From Nitrincola sp. (GTDB lineage: Bacteria; Pseudomonadota; Gammaproteobacteria; Pseudomonadales; Balneatricaceae), in NCBI GenBank assembly GCA_021208565.1, contig JAJOJN010000121.1:49075-113074 (forward strand): 64,000 nucleotides of DNA, given 5' to 3'. Under the pieces are notes generated by a model. That model did no database searches and was not told where the DNA came from. It worked only from the letters and a program-made list of their open reading frames with translations. Both the position numbers and the translations under genes were made by a program. Within the stretch, counting starts at the first letter, position 1. Every line of letters begins with the position of its first letter. This document shows positions 22,550 through 33,322 of the stretch, piece by piece.

Positions 22550-23285
22550 TTAAGAGAGGTGGTCGATGCTCAATACATGAATCGCTTGATCGTCAATCTG
22601 CCAGCGAATATTAAAATCATGCAGTTTGATGCCATAAATTCTTGTTGGGTCTTTCTGGTAAGCAGGACGGGGATCGCACTGTAACACCTCAGTAATTTGC
22701 TGCTTTAAGGGTAGGTTGTGCTGACTTTCTGCTTTAAGACAAACCGCTTCTGCTTGGGAAGAAAATATCAAACGTATGGCCAAACTTTCTGGTGGAGTTC
22801 CCAGGGTAAAAGAGGCGTCGGTGATCGTATCAGCATAGGGCAGATAGGGTTTAATATCGAGAATCGGTGTCCCATCGAGGAGATCGCAATCGGCGATCTT
22901 CAGCGTTAATTGATCCATCTGTTGCTGAATGTTGATCAATTTGGCGACGGATAAACCGATAGGATTAGGGCGAAAGGTAGACCGTGTGGCAAAAACGCCT
23001 AAGCGCTGATTGCCTCCCAGTCGTGGTGGACGTACAAGGGGTTGCCACCCCTTATCTTGGGTGGCACTAAAGACAAAAATAATCCAAATATGACTACACT
23101 CCTCTAACCCACGAACAGTGTCAGGGTGATTGTAGGGAGGTAGTAGCTGAATCTGAGCACGAATGGAGTCGCGTTAAACCGGGCTGTCTGGGAATGCCAA
23201 ACTTTTCTTTAAAGGGGCTGCTCACATACCCGATAGGCTCAAATTGAAACACCCTAGACTCCACTTCATCAGAAAAAACAATCAT
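22550..23285 (-). CDS. trmO: tRNA (N6-threonylcarbamoyladenosine(37)-N6)-methyltransferase TrmO (TsaA family); frameshift near 23166
   Basis: Minus-strand reading MIVFSDEVESRVFQFEPIGYVSSPFKEKFGIPRQPGLTRLH / RAQIQLLPPYNHPDTVRGLEECSHIWIIFVFSATQDKGWQPLVRPPRLGGNQRLGVFATRSTFRPNPIGLS...LLDGTPILDIKPYLPYAD. Confidence 0.9.
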
Positions 23286-23395
23286 GAAACAAGATCATAC
23301 CTAGCTTCAACGTTGCTGACAAAACCTAGCTTGATTACACTCGCCAACTTAATCTGCTAAAAAGCGTTCAGATAACGAACTGAGGAGTGTGTTAC

Positions 23396-23955
23396 ATGAG
23401 GATAGCTGTTTTCTGTGGTTCGAGTAGTGGTGACCGTCCACTCTATACCGAGGGTGCTAAAGCCATGGGTCGTTATTTGGCCGAACAAAAGATAGGACTT
23501 GTCTATGGTGGAGGCAAAGTCGGTTTAATGGGTGTGGTAGCCGATGCGGCCTTAGCTGCTGGTGGAGAGGTGATTGGTGTGATCCCTGTATCCTTATCAA
23601 CTAAAGAACTGGCACATCCGGGACTTACTGAGTTACAGGTGGTGGCAGACATGCATGAGCGGAAAGCCGCCATGGCTGAGTTATCAGATGCCTTTATCGC
23701 CATGCCGGGTGGTGCTGGAACGCTGGAAGAAATCTTTGAGGCCTGGACCTGGGCACAGCTGGGCTATCATAAAAAAGCCTGCGCTTTTACAATCTAGATG
23801 GCTTTTTTGATCCGCTCTTTGCCATGATTGATAAAATGAGTGCATCTGGCTTTGTCAAACCGATGCACGCGCAGATGTTGATTCGGGAGACATCGCCCGA
23901 GGCGCTGGTTGAGGCGATTCATCACTATCAACCGCCTGTGCATAAATGGGCCTAA
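23396..23955 (+). CDS. LOG family protein (TIGR00730-type Rossmann fold nucleosidase); frameshift near 23788
   Basis: [71 protein letters not shown]; downstream frame [23 protein letters not shown]. Confidence 0.9.
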
Positions 23956-25804
23956 TTAATCAGGAAGATAGCCTTTCGCTTGCAGAGTGAACAACTCTGC
24001 ATAGCGACCGTTTTGTGCCATGAGTGAAGCATGATTACCTTCCTCAAGTACCTGTCCATGACGGAGTAAGACAATCTTATCGGCCATACGCACTGAAGAG
24101 AAACGGTGTGAAATTAAGATCACCATGCGTTCTTTGGCATGCTGACGAAAGTGCTCAAACACCTGAGCCTCCGCTTCCGCATCCATTGCGGCTGTTGGCT
24201 CGTCCAGTACTAAAATGTCGGCACCGGAGCGCATGAAGGCACGCCCTAACGCAATTTTTTTGCCACTGTCCGCCAGATAACTCCTGTCCACCTTTAAACC
24301 ATCGACCAAGTTGGGTGTGATAGTGATTAGGGAGTTCTTTGATAAAGCTATCAGCTAAACCCAGTTCACCTGCTTTCAGCCAGCGCTCTTCATCATAAAA
24401 AGCATTCACATCACCTGCACCAAGGTTCTCACCGACTAAAAATTGATAGCGCACAAAATCCTGAAAGATCACACCGATTCTCTCTCTTAATCGCTGGGGC
24501 GACCACTCATTGATATCTAAGCCATCAAGCAGAATCCTTCCGGAGGAAGGCTGATAGAGTCGCGTCATGAGTTTGATTAAGGTGGTTTTACCTGAGCCAT
24601 TGTCGCCAACCAGTGCTAAGCTCTGACCCGGTGTTAAGTGTAATGAAATATTCGTTAAGGCGGGTTTTTCCGCGCCTGGATAGGTGAAGCTTACGTTTTC
24701 AAAGCGAATACCATCTTGCGGGTCTAAACCTTCTGTTGCCTCTCCAAGCTCCTCTTCTACCGGTTGTTCCAGATATTCATATAGGTTGGAGAGGTATAAA
24801 TTATCTTCATACATGCCACTAATCGCCGTGAGGTTAGTGCTGATGGCGCTCTGACCTTGCTTGAATACCAGTAGATACATGGTCATCTGTCCCAGTGTGA
24901 TCAGCCCTTGAATGGTGTCGATCACAATCCAGGCATAAGCGGCATAAAAGGCGAGAGTACCGAGTAGACCCAACACAAATCCCCATAGATCTCGACGAAT
25001 GATCAGACCTCTTTCAGCGCTAAAAATGGTGTTGAAAATCTCTTTATACTTACTCAGTAGCAGTGGCCCTAAGCCAAAGAGTTTCACCTCTTTGATAGAG
25101 TCCTCTCGGGCGAGTACCGTTTCTAAATACATCTGTTTGCGTAGTTCAGGCGAGCGCCAACGAGATAAATTAAAGGCATCACCCGAGAACTTGGCTTCAG
25201 AGAAAAAAACAGGTAGTGCAGCAATGAAGAGGATTAACAGTGCCCATGGCGAGAACTGAATCAGTAAAATGGCAAAACTAAACAGCGCAATCGAATTTTG
25301 CAGCAGGCTAAAGGTTTTGTTCACCAACGCGAGCGGGCGAATGGAGGCTTCACGGCGTGCTCGAGTGAGTTTGTCATAAAATTCTGAGTCTTCAAATTGA
25401 GCCAGCGAGAGGGTTTGTGCCTTCTCGAGTATCATCACATTGACTCTTTGACCCATCATCGCTCTAAGTAAGGATTGCTGCGCCGATAATCCCCGACTGG
25501 CCGCCGCAATCAGCGCAATCACCAGACCTTCCAGCAGAAGCAGTTTAAGAGCGGGCATATAATCGACACTGCCTTGCTGCTGATAGATCTCAACACTCGC
25601 CAGAACAGTATCGACAATTAACTGACCCAAATAGGCGGCAATCGCCGGTAGCACACCGGCCAAAAGAGTCAGGCTGATCATACCCCAAGTTAATGGTCGT
25701 GACGTTTGCCAAACCAGCTCAATGGCTCTGCGGCTGTATTGGAAAACTGCAAAAAAATCTTTGATTGGATTGGTGGATTTGGGCCAATCGGTACGTATGG
25801 GCAA
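23956..25804 (-). CDS. ABC transporter, fused permease/ATP-binding protein; frameshift near 24257
   Basis: Walker A LALVGDNGSGKTTLIKLM; signature ELSGGQWQK(IALGRAF); DILVLDEPTAAMDAEAEAQVF; N-terminal TM domain. Confidence 0.88.
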
Positions 25805-25875
25805 AACGATCCCCTTAAGAGTGACGCGTTTAAAAGGTTAAGTTTAGCGGAACTCTGGTTGGCTCAGCTAGCCAG

Positions 25876-26580
25876 TTAATCAATATCGGGCTCAGGTGTT
25901 CTAGCAAGCACCCAGATATCCACCCGACTAACCCCCTGTTTCTTTAGTAAGCGGGCTAGCTCATTCAAAGTGCTTCCTGTGGTCATGACATCATCGACTA
26001 AGGCGATATGCGAAGGCAGAGATCGTTTAAGTTGAAAGGCACCCTGAAGATTGGCGCGCCGTTGAGTGGCTTTCAGATTATGTTGGTGAGGAGTGCGTTT
26101 GCTTTTGATCAGAGCATCATATTGCACAGGAAGCGACAGATGTTTGCCTAACTGCTCGGATAAGATGGCGGCTTGATTGTAGCCACGACGGAGTTCATCC
26201 AGCAGGTGCATAGGTACCGGTAGAATGCTATCAGGGAGTGTCAGTTCATTATCTTTGATTTTTTCAGCCAGCAGTCTTGAAAGCCAACCCAGATGATGAA
26301 GGGAATGACGCTGTTTTATCAGTGGCAAAATCGCATTCAGTGGAAAACGATATTCAAAGGCCGCCAGAGCAAAGTCAAAAGCATAGTGTTGCTGATCACA
26401 GCTGTGGCAAGGTGCATTCGGAGTGCGTCGGGTTTGGCCGCAACGAGGACAAGGGAATAACAGCCAAGGGAGATCTTGATGGCAACCCTCACAAACGCCA
26501 TTTATTTGGGCTGGATGCAAGCGACATAAAACGCAGTGTTGATTAAAAAATAATCTATAGTTAACTTTTGAGAAAAGCAT
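25876..26580 (-). CDS. comF: ComF family protein (phosphoribosyltransferase-like)
   Basis: CVLCRLHPAQINGVCEGCHQDLPWLLFPCPRCGQ; RGYNQAAILSEQLGKHL; HIALVDDVMTTGSTLNELARLLKKQG. Confidence 0.88.
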   Translation of the reverse strand: MLFSKVNYRLFFNQHCVLCRLHPAQINGVCEGCHQDLPWLLFPCPRCGQTRRTPNAPCHSCDQQHYAFDFALAAFEYRFPLNAILPLIKQRHSLHHLGWLSRLLAEKIKDNELTLPDSILPVPMHLLDELRRGYNQAAILSEQLGKHLSLPVQYDALIKSKRTPHQHNLKATQRRANLQGAFQLKRSLPSHIALVDDVMTTGSTLNELARLLKKQGVSRVDIWVLARTPEPDID

Positions 26581-26583
26581 TGG

Positions 26584-26611
26584 TTGACAATTCCTTCTGT
26601 CAAATTAGTAT
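26584..26611 (+). promoter_or_regulatory. Candidate promoter with overlapping palindrome upstream of bioB
   Basis: TTGACA-16 nt-TAGTAT; the -35 is the left arm of the inverted repeat TTGACA-ATTCCTTC-TGTCAA (26584-26603). Confidence 0.5.
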
Positions 26612-26688
26612 CGCGAAAGACAATTGGCGCAGTCGTTTTTCGCTAGCCATCTATTTATCGAGTTTAGCTTAGCAGTAGGAGCCTAGTT

Positions 26689-27739
26689 ATGACAGAGAGC
26701 AACACCCTGCGCCATGATTGGCAAGAATCTGAAATCGAGGCCTTGTTTCAGCTCCCTTTTAACGATTTGATCTATCAAGCACAACAAGTTCATCGTCAAT
26801 ATTTTGATCCCAATGCGGTGCAGATCAGCACACTGCTATCGATCAAAACAGGAGCCTGTCCTGAGGATTGCCATTACTGCCCACAAAGTGTCCACCACGG
26901 TGCTGAGGTAGATGTGGAAAAGTTGATGCAGGTGAAAGCCGTCATCGAAGAAGCGAAAGCCGCGCAACAATCGGGCGCCAGTCGCTTTTGCATGGGAGCT
27001 GCTTGGAAACATCTTCGGGAAAAGGATATGCCTTATGTGCTTGAGATGATTCAAGGGGTCAAGGCTCTGGGTTTGGAAACCTGCATGACGCTTGGGATGC
27101 TAAAAGAGGAGCAGGCTAAAGCCTTGGCCGAAGCGGGCCTCGATTATTACAACCATAATATCGATACCTCTGAGTCCTACTATGGGCAAATCATTACCAC
27201 ACGGCGCTTTCAAGATAGACTGAATACGCTGGCACATGTCAGAAAGGCTGGGATGAAAGTGTGTTGTGGTGGCATCTTAGGTATGGGAGAAGCACGAGAG
27301 GATCGTGTGAGTCTTTTGAAAACGCTCGCCTGTTTTGCTCAGCATCCTGAGTCAGTGCCGATTAATTTATTGGTCAGAGTGCCCGGTACGCCCTTAGAGA
27401 AAGCTCCCGATTTGGATTCTTTCGAGTTTATTCGGACGCTCGCGGTGGCCAGAATTCTGATGCCAGCGTCATATCTGCGTTTATCGGCAGGTCGCACAGA
27501 GATGAACGATCAGATGCAGGCGTTATGTTTCTTAGCCGGCGCTAACTCGATCTTCTATGGTGAGCGATTGCTAACAACGGAAAATCCCCAAGCGCAAGCG
27601 GATAGAAAACTCTTTGAACGGCTAGGTCTTTTATGCGTTGCAGCGACAAGCTGATCAGGTTCAGAGTGATGAAGCGATCATTGAGTCCTTGCAGGCTCAA
27701 CAAGATCAATCCCATTTTTACAATGCTATGACACCCTGA
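26689..27739 (+). CDS. bioB: Biotin synthase; frameshift near 27647
   Basis: [46 protein letters not shown]-terminus continues in other frame [29 protein letters not shown]. Confidence 0.95.
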
Positions 27740-27754
27740 TTGCGGCAGCTATCT

Positions 27755-28932
27755 ATGGAACTTGATCATCACTGTACGCCCGATTGCGTCAACGAGCCGT
27801 AGATGGATTGACTCGTCAGCGTTGGATCTGTGATTCACCTCAGCAACCGATACGTCAGCTAGGTGATAAGTCTTATATCAATTTCAGTAGCAATGATTAT
27901 CTCGGATTGGCTGCTGACGCTCGGTTGGTTGAGGCGATGATTAATGCCCTAAACACTCAAGGTGTTGGCAGTGGTGCCTCTCATTTAACGGCGGGTCATC
28001 ATCGCGCTCATCACCAACTGGAAGAGGCATTGGCCGAGTTCACAGGACGAGAAAAAGCGTTGGTGTTTAGCTCAGGCTATATGGCGAATCTGGGCGTGAT
28101 CACGGCCTTGATGGGCAAAGATGACGCGATCTTTCAGGACAAGCTCAATCATGCCTCCTTGCTGGATGCTGCAAAGCTTAGTGATGCCGCCTCACGACGT
28201 TTCCCTCACCTTGACTATACAGCACTCGATAGAATGTTATCGGCATCATCATCCCAACAGCGTTTAGTGGTGAGTGACGGTGTATTCAGTATGGATGGTG
28301 ATCGGGTCGATGGGCGTCGTTTAGCGGATCTATGTCAGCAGCATAAGGCTTGGCTGATGCTAGATGATGCTCATGGCTTTGGTGTATTAGGAGAACAGGG
28401 TGGTGGGTGTGCAGAGCTTGAAGGGCTGAATCAACAGCAGCTGCCGATCCTTGTGGGTACCTTGGGTAAGGCTTTCGGCACGTCAGGTGCTTTCGTGGCC
28501 GGTTCTGCGGTATTGATCGATACCTTGGTTCAGTTTTCAAGAACTTACATTTACACCACCGCCATGCCACCAGCTATCGCTCAAGCGACCTTAACCAGTC
28601 TAACCATAGTGCAATCGGAAAGCTGGCGCAGAGAAAAGCTCAATACCCTAATAGCGAAGTTTCGGCAGGGGTGCGAGTCCTTAGGGATACCCTTAATGCA
28701 CTCGACAACACCTATACAGCCGATTTTAGTGGGTGAAAGTGAGCTGGCTGTCAGTCTGAGTGAGGCACTAAAAGAGGCGGGTTTTTGGATAACAGCGATA
28801 CGTCCACCGACGGTACCCCTAGGCATGGCCCGCTTAAGAGTGACCCTAACGGCTTCGCATACGGAAGCACAAGTTGAACATCTGCTCAATGTGCTGGCAG
28901 ATCAATGGAGTCAGCTCGATGCTCAGAATTGA
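27755..28932 (+). CDS. bioF: 8-amino-7-oxononanoate synthase; frameshift near 27773
   Basis: INFSSNDYLGLAADARL; GSGASHLTAGHHRAHHQLEEALAEFTGREKALVFSSGYMANLG; N-terminus MELDHH(L)YARLRQRAVDG in another frame. Confidence 0.94.
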
Positions 28933-29683
28933 AAAGCATGGGGGAGGTGGGCCTGATCTGGTGATCTTGCCAGGCTGGGGAAGCGATGGGCATATTTTTC
29001 ATACCTTGCTCCCTCGTTTGTTGGAGAACTTTACCGTTCATCTAGGGTATTGGTACAAGCAGCAGGGTTCGATCTTCTCTGAGTGTTCAAGGCTTGAGCG
29101 GTTAAGTGGCTTAAGAGAGGTGATAGGCCAGCAAGTGCCTCAAAAAGCGCACTGGGTGGGTTGGTCTTTAGGTGGATTGCTGGCCGTAGATTTTGCGGAT
29201 CACTATCCGGATAGGTGCTTAAGTCTGATGACCCTAACCTTTAATCCTTGTTTTATGCAGCAAGCGGATTGGTCATCAGCGATGTCTTGCGCCTTGTTTA
29301 ATCAGTTTACACAAGAGTTTAGTGATGCGCCGGAAGATACCTTACAACGTTTTCGAGCCTTGCAGGCTTTAGGCGCAAGGGATAGGCGGTCAATTCTTAA
29401 TGCTTTACAGCGAAGTGCAGCTACTCAGATTACCCATGAAGATCAATTGAGCTTATTGGATCTTTTGAGACTCGATATGCGCAGTGCCATAACACGCATC
29501 ACTGTTCCTCAGTTGCATTGTTATGGTGAGCAGGATGCGCTAATGCCGACTCTTCAGATGGTGCAGTCGCTCAGAGCGCTAGGGGAGCAGGTTCAGTTGA
29601 AAACCTATGCCGATGCCTCTCATTTACCCTTTTTAACCCAGTCCGATCCTTGGTTGCATGATTTAAGACGTTGGTGTTTATGA
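28919..29683 (+). CDS. bioH: Pimeloyl-ACP methyl ester carboxylesterase BioH-like
   Basis: alpha/beta hydrolase: LVILPGWGSDGHIF; WVGWSLGGLLAVDFADHYPDR; between bioF and bioC. Confidence 0.87.
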   Translation: MLRIEKHGGGGPDLVILPGWGSDGHIFHTLLPRLLENFTVHLGYWYKQQGSIFSECSRLERLSGLREVIGQQVPQKAHWVGWSLGGLLAVDFADHYPDRCLSLMTLTFNPCFMQQADWSSAMSCALFNQFTQEFSDAPEDTLQRFRALQALGARDRRSILNALQRSAATQITHEDQLSLLDLLRLDMRSAITRITVPQLHCYGEQDALMPTLQMVQSLRALGEQVQLKTYADASHLPFLTQSDPWLHDLRRWCL

Positions 29684-30483
29684 CAAATTTATCGCTTTTA
29701 TCGACACTAAGCTTCAAACAACAAATTGCGTTGAGTTTTAGCCGATCGGCATCCAGTTATGATCAAGTTGCTCAATTTCAACGACAGGTCGCCGATCAAC
29801 TCTTATCACATTTACCTGCAGCATCAATGAATCAACTGTTAGATCTAGGTACTGGAACAGGTTATGCCTTGACGACGCTCTGCCAAACCTATCCTAGTGC
29901 GAAGGTGTTGGCCGTCGATATTGCCGAGGGAATGCTGACCTATGCAGCACAGCAAAACACAGAACAAGGCTCGATTACTTATCTGTGTGCTGACGCGGAA
30001 GCCTTACCCTTGGCGGAACATAGTGTAGATCTCATCTATTCAAGCCTGTCAATTCAATGGTGTCGTGACTACCCTAGGCTGTTTAAAGAGCTGCATCGTA
30101 TTTTAAGGCCCGGTGGTCAAGTGCTGCTGGCGACACTGGGTCCGAGAAGTTTGTATCAGCTTCGCGACGCTTGGTCAGTGGTTGATGATGAGCAGCATGT
30201 CAATCAGTTCAGTGCCTTGGAAAATTTGCTGTTCAGTGCATCTGACTTCCAATTAGCCTGCCAAAAAACACAAATGATCAATTTGGGTTATACCGATCTT
30301 GATCAGCTATTAAAATCATTGAAAGCGCTGGGTGCTTCGGTCGTGGAAGGCAGGGCACTCAATGGTTTGGGTGGACGCCAGCGGCTTAGGTTGCTTCGCG
30401 AGGCATATGAACGTTTTCGTCAAGCAGATGGCCTGTTACCCTTAAGCTATGAAGTCTATTTTATCCATTTATCTAAGGAGTAA
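29680..30483 (+). CDS. bioC: Malonyl-ACP O-methyltransferase BioC
   Basis: IALSFSRSASSYDQVAQFQRQVADQLL; LLDLGTGTGYALTTL; SLSIQWCRDYPRLFKELHRILRPGGQVLLATLG. Confidence 0.92.
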   Translation: MTNLSLLSTLSFKQQIALSFSRSASSYDQVAQFQRQVADQLLSHLPAASMNQLLDLGTGTGYALTTLCQTYPSAKVLAVDIAEGMLTYAAQQNTEQGSITYLCADAEALPLAEHSVDLIYSSLSIQWCRDYPRLFKELHRILRPGGQVLLATLGPRSLYQLRDAWSVVDDEQHVNQFSALENLLFSASDFQLACQKTQMINLGYTDLDQLLKSLKALGASVVEGRALNGLGGRQRLRLLREAYERFRQADGLLPLSYEVYFIHLSKE

Positions 30484-30486
30484 GCT

Positions 30487-31176
30487 GTGGCCAAAGCCTT
30501 CTTTGTCACCGGAACAGATACCGACGCAGGTAAAACTTTGGTGAGTTGTGCGCTACTTCATCTGGCTGCTCAGCAATCGCTCAACACCATCGCATTAAAG
30601 CCGATTGCTGCAGGTTGCGAACAAACAGATGATGGGCTGAGAAACGCTGATGCCTTAGCATTACAAGGTTATGCTACCGTCAAACTAAGCTATGATCAGG
30701 TGAATCCTGTTGCATTGAAGGAACCGATTGCACCCCATATCGCCGCCGGTTTTCGACAGCTGAGTGCGGATCGAATTGCGTCCTATTGTCGAGGAGCCAT
30801 GTTGCAATCAGCCGACATCTATCTGATTGAGGGTGCTGGAGGATGGCGTGTGCCATTAAATCCAAGAGAGTCACTTTCACACCTTGTTAAACAGTTGGAT
30901 ATCCCCGTTATTTTGGTGGTGGGTATGAAGCTGGGGTGTTTGAATCATGCGTTGCTTACGGCAGAGGCAATCGCGCGTGATGGACTGCCTATTGCTGGCT
31001 GGGTGGCGACGCAAGTAGACCCTAACATGTTAAATGTTAACGAAAATCTTACAGCGCTTAAGCAGCGATTTCATGCCCCACTCATCGGATTTGTGCCTTG
31101 GCTTGAAGATTCGACTCCCGAGCAGGCGGCTCAATATTTGGATCTTTCGATTTTAATTTCATCACAAAAGAGTTGA
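30487..31176 (+). CDS. bioD: Dethiobiotin synthase
   Basis: KAFFVTGTDTDAGKTLVSCALLHLAAQ; IEGAGGWRVPLNPRESLSHLVKQLDIPVILVVGMKLGCLNHALLTAEAI. Confidence 0.94.
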   Translation: MAKAFFVTGTDTDAGKTLVSCALLHLAAQQSLNTIALKPIAAGCEQTDDGLRNADALALQGYATVKLSYDQVNPVALKEPIAPHIAAGFRQLSADRIASYCRGAMLQSADIYLIEGAGGWRVPLNPRESLSHLVKQLDIPVILVVGMKLGCLNHALLTAEAIARDGLPIAGWVATQVDPNMLNVNENLTALKQRFHAPLIGFVPWLEDSTPEQAAQYLDLSILISSQKS

Positions 31177-31195
31177 ACAAAAACTGTTCAATTTT
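31173..31195 (+). terminator. Possible weak terminator after bioD
   Basis: TTGAACA-AAAAC-TGTTCAA followed by TTTTG; overlaps the bioD stop codon. Confidence 0.4.
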
Positions 31196-31322
31196 GTCTA
31201 TTGTGCTAGACTTAAATTGAGAGGTTGTATGGACCGAACCAAAACACTTATGGTGTGATAGGTTTGATGTCTAACGCCTCCATAGATGATGATTAACGTA
31301 AAAGATTAAATAAAGGTGCGCT

Positions 31323-31574
31323 ATGAATATCAACGGTATCGCTGCACAAACCGTAGGGTTGATGAATATCAATCGTGGTTTAGACAACACTCCAAGGGCG
31401 GCTGGTGATATCCAAGGATCTGGACAGCCAGATAGACCTGAATTAGCGTCAGGCCGAGGTGTTGATCAGGCTGTTAACCAAGCGGCAGTGAGTCAAAATG
31501 AAGCCACTGCAGCCACTCAAGTCGTGCGTGAAGTGAATGAAACGCTAGGTTCGCTGATCGATACACGTGCTTAA
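31323..31574 (+). CDS. Small uncharacterised protein (83 aa) with M-x-I-N-G N-terminus
   Basis: MNINGIAAQTVGLMNINRG...ATQVVREVNETLGSLIDTRA; good start context and upstream of a related N-terminus gene. Confidence 0.7.
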   Translation: MNINGIAAQTVGLMNINRGLDNTPRAAGDIQGSGQPDRPELASGRGVDQAVNQAAVSQNEATAATQVVREVNETLGSLIDTRA

Positions 31575-31623
31575 GCTGATTTTTGGTTAATCAGCGTATT
31601 AATCGTGAATCGAGGGCTGTTGT

Positions 31624-32505
31624 ATGCAAATCAATGGCTTTTCCAATACATTCAACTTGATGGGTGGGCTGCCTGCGCGGCCTAATGATTCGCTCCAGCA
31701 ACCTACCTCCGTCGTTGAAACGAGCTCTCCGGTTTCGGTTCAGGCCGATGCTGGACGACGTGTTGCGGCTACTTCCTCATCAGACTCTCCGAACCGCTCC
31801 GCAGCGGCTGGTCAGCAAAATGAAGCTGAACTCGCCATCATAAGAGAATTGGCCGCTCGAGACCGAGAGGTTCGTCAGCATGAAATGGCCCACCAAATGG
31901 CGGGTGGGCAGTATACGGGCGCAGCGACCTATACCTTCGAAAGAGGGCCCGATGGCGTCATGTATGCAGTTGGTGGTGAAGTCAGTATTGATACTTCTCC
32001 CGTAGCGGGTGATCCCGAAGCGACATTGCAGAAAGCCCAAACCATAGAGCGTGCTGCTCTGGCCCCTGCTGATCCCTCTCCTCAAGATTTAAAAGTGGCT
32101 GCGTCTGCAAGAGCGATGGCGAATGAAGCGCGCGCTGAGTTATTGAGAGAAGAGCGCGAGTCTTTAGAAAGTGAAGCTTCATCCGAGGTGTTAGCAGATC
32201 CTTTATTGGGTGATGAAAGTCCTGTTTCTGAAATTATTGAACGGGAAGCACAAGAAAGAGCTCAACGTCTTGAGTTGCAAGAGGCTGAACGCTTGGCTGC
32301 TGAAAAACGCACTGAGTTGGATGAAGCTGAGCAAGCTCGACAAGAGCGAAGAGAAGCGATTGCTGAAGAGATTCAGCAAAGACGTGAACGTCAGGCTGAA
32401 GCCATGCGAGAATTTGCTCGAGATTTGGCTGAAATTCAAGCACAACTTCGAGAGTTAAATAAGCGCCTGGTAGAGACTGGTGCGCTGCAAGGCGCAATAG
32501 TTTAG
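31624..32505 (+). CDS. SprA-related family protein, putative HExxH metalloprotease
   Basis: REVRQHEMAHQMAGGQYTGAATYTFERGPDGVMYAVGGEVSIDTSPVAGDPEATLQKAQTIERAALAPADPSPQDLKVAASARAM; long charged C-terminal helix. Confidence 0.83.
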   Translation: MQINGFSNTFNLMGGLPARPNDSLQQPTSVVETSSPVSVQADAGRRVAATSSSDSPNRSAAAGQQNEAELAIIRELAARDREVRQHEMAHQMAGGQYTGAATYTFERGPDGVMYAVGGEVSIDTSPVAGDPEATLQKAQTIERAALAPADPSPQDLKVAASARAMANEARAELLREERESLESEASSEVLADPLLGDESPVSEIIEREAQERAQRLELQEAERLAAEKRTELDEAEQARQERREAIAEEIQQRRERQAEAMREFARDLAEIQAQLRELNKRLVETGALQGAIV

Positions 32506-32551
32506 GCAGTCTTCTAGACAGAGAAGCCTAAACTAAACAGCGCAGTCTAGG

Positions 32552-33322
32552 TCATCCAAAAAACAGTTCTACCTGCCTTAAAAACAAGGCTGGTTTTTCG
32601 GCGTGTAGCCAGTGTCCTGCCCCTGCAATGACTTTTACATCCGCTTTGGGGAATAGTGCTCTAACTGCATCGGTATGTTCTGCCTGTACATAATGAGATA
32701 AGCCACCTTTAATAAAGCGTGTTGCACCTTCAAATGGCGTGCCGAAAGGTGCGGCAGCAATATGCTCATACTGTGTTTTCAGTGCAGACAGATTCATTCG
32801 CCAAGCAAATTGCCCGGCTTCGTTCCGGTAAAGATTTTTAAGTAAAAATGCACGAATACCCGCATCTTCAATACAACACTGCAACTGCTTATCAGCATCG
32901 CTTCTAGATTTCAGCGAGGTTAGATCAACATTGAATAAACCGGCAAAAACCTGTTCGTGATGAGGGGGGTAAACCACAGGGGCGATGTCGGCAACCATCA
33001 GCTTTTCGACACGGTCACCGTAGGTTAGTGCGAACTGCATCGCTACCTTGCCACCCATCGAATGGCCTAGTAGATGCGTCCTGTTGATTTCAAGATCGTT
33101 CAGTAACTCAACAAGATCTTCCGCCATGAGTGGATAACTCATCTCATGATGATGAGCAGATCGGCCATGATTCCTTAGATCTACGGCAATGACATCAAAA
33201 TGCTCAGAGAGGTTTTTGATGTGGCTGCCCCAGTTTTCAAGCGTGCCAAACAAACCATGGAGAATGACAAGCGGATCTCCTTGTCCTGAGCGTTGATAAT
33301 GTAACTTCATTCTTTCTCTCAT
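32552..33322 (-). CDS. Alpha/beta fold hydrolase (YbfF-like esterase)
   Basis: GDPLVILHGLFGTLENWGSHIKNLSEHFDVIAVDLRNHGRS; LLGHSMGGKVAMQFAL; GAGHWLHAEKP. Confidence 0.87.
   Translation of the reverse strand: MRERMKLHYQRSGQGDPLVILHGLFGTLENWGSHIKNLSEHFDVIAVDLRNHGRSAHHHEMSYPLMAEDLVELLNDLEINRTHLLGHSMGGKVAMQFALTYGDRVEKLMVADIAPVVYPPHHEQVFAGLFNVDLTSLKSRSDADKQLQCCIEDAGIRAFLLKNLYRNEAGQFAWRMNLSALKTQYEHIAAAPFGTPFEGATRFIKGGLSHYVQAEHTDAVRALFPKADVKVIAGAGHWLHAEKPALFLRQVELFFG

Noticed and set aside
32203-32497. Several overlapping ORFs antisense or out of frame to the SprA-like gene C-terminus
   Set aside because: By-products of a Glu/Arg-rich coiled-coil coding region lacking stops in other frames
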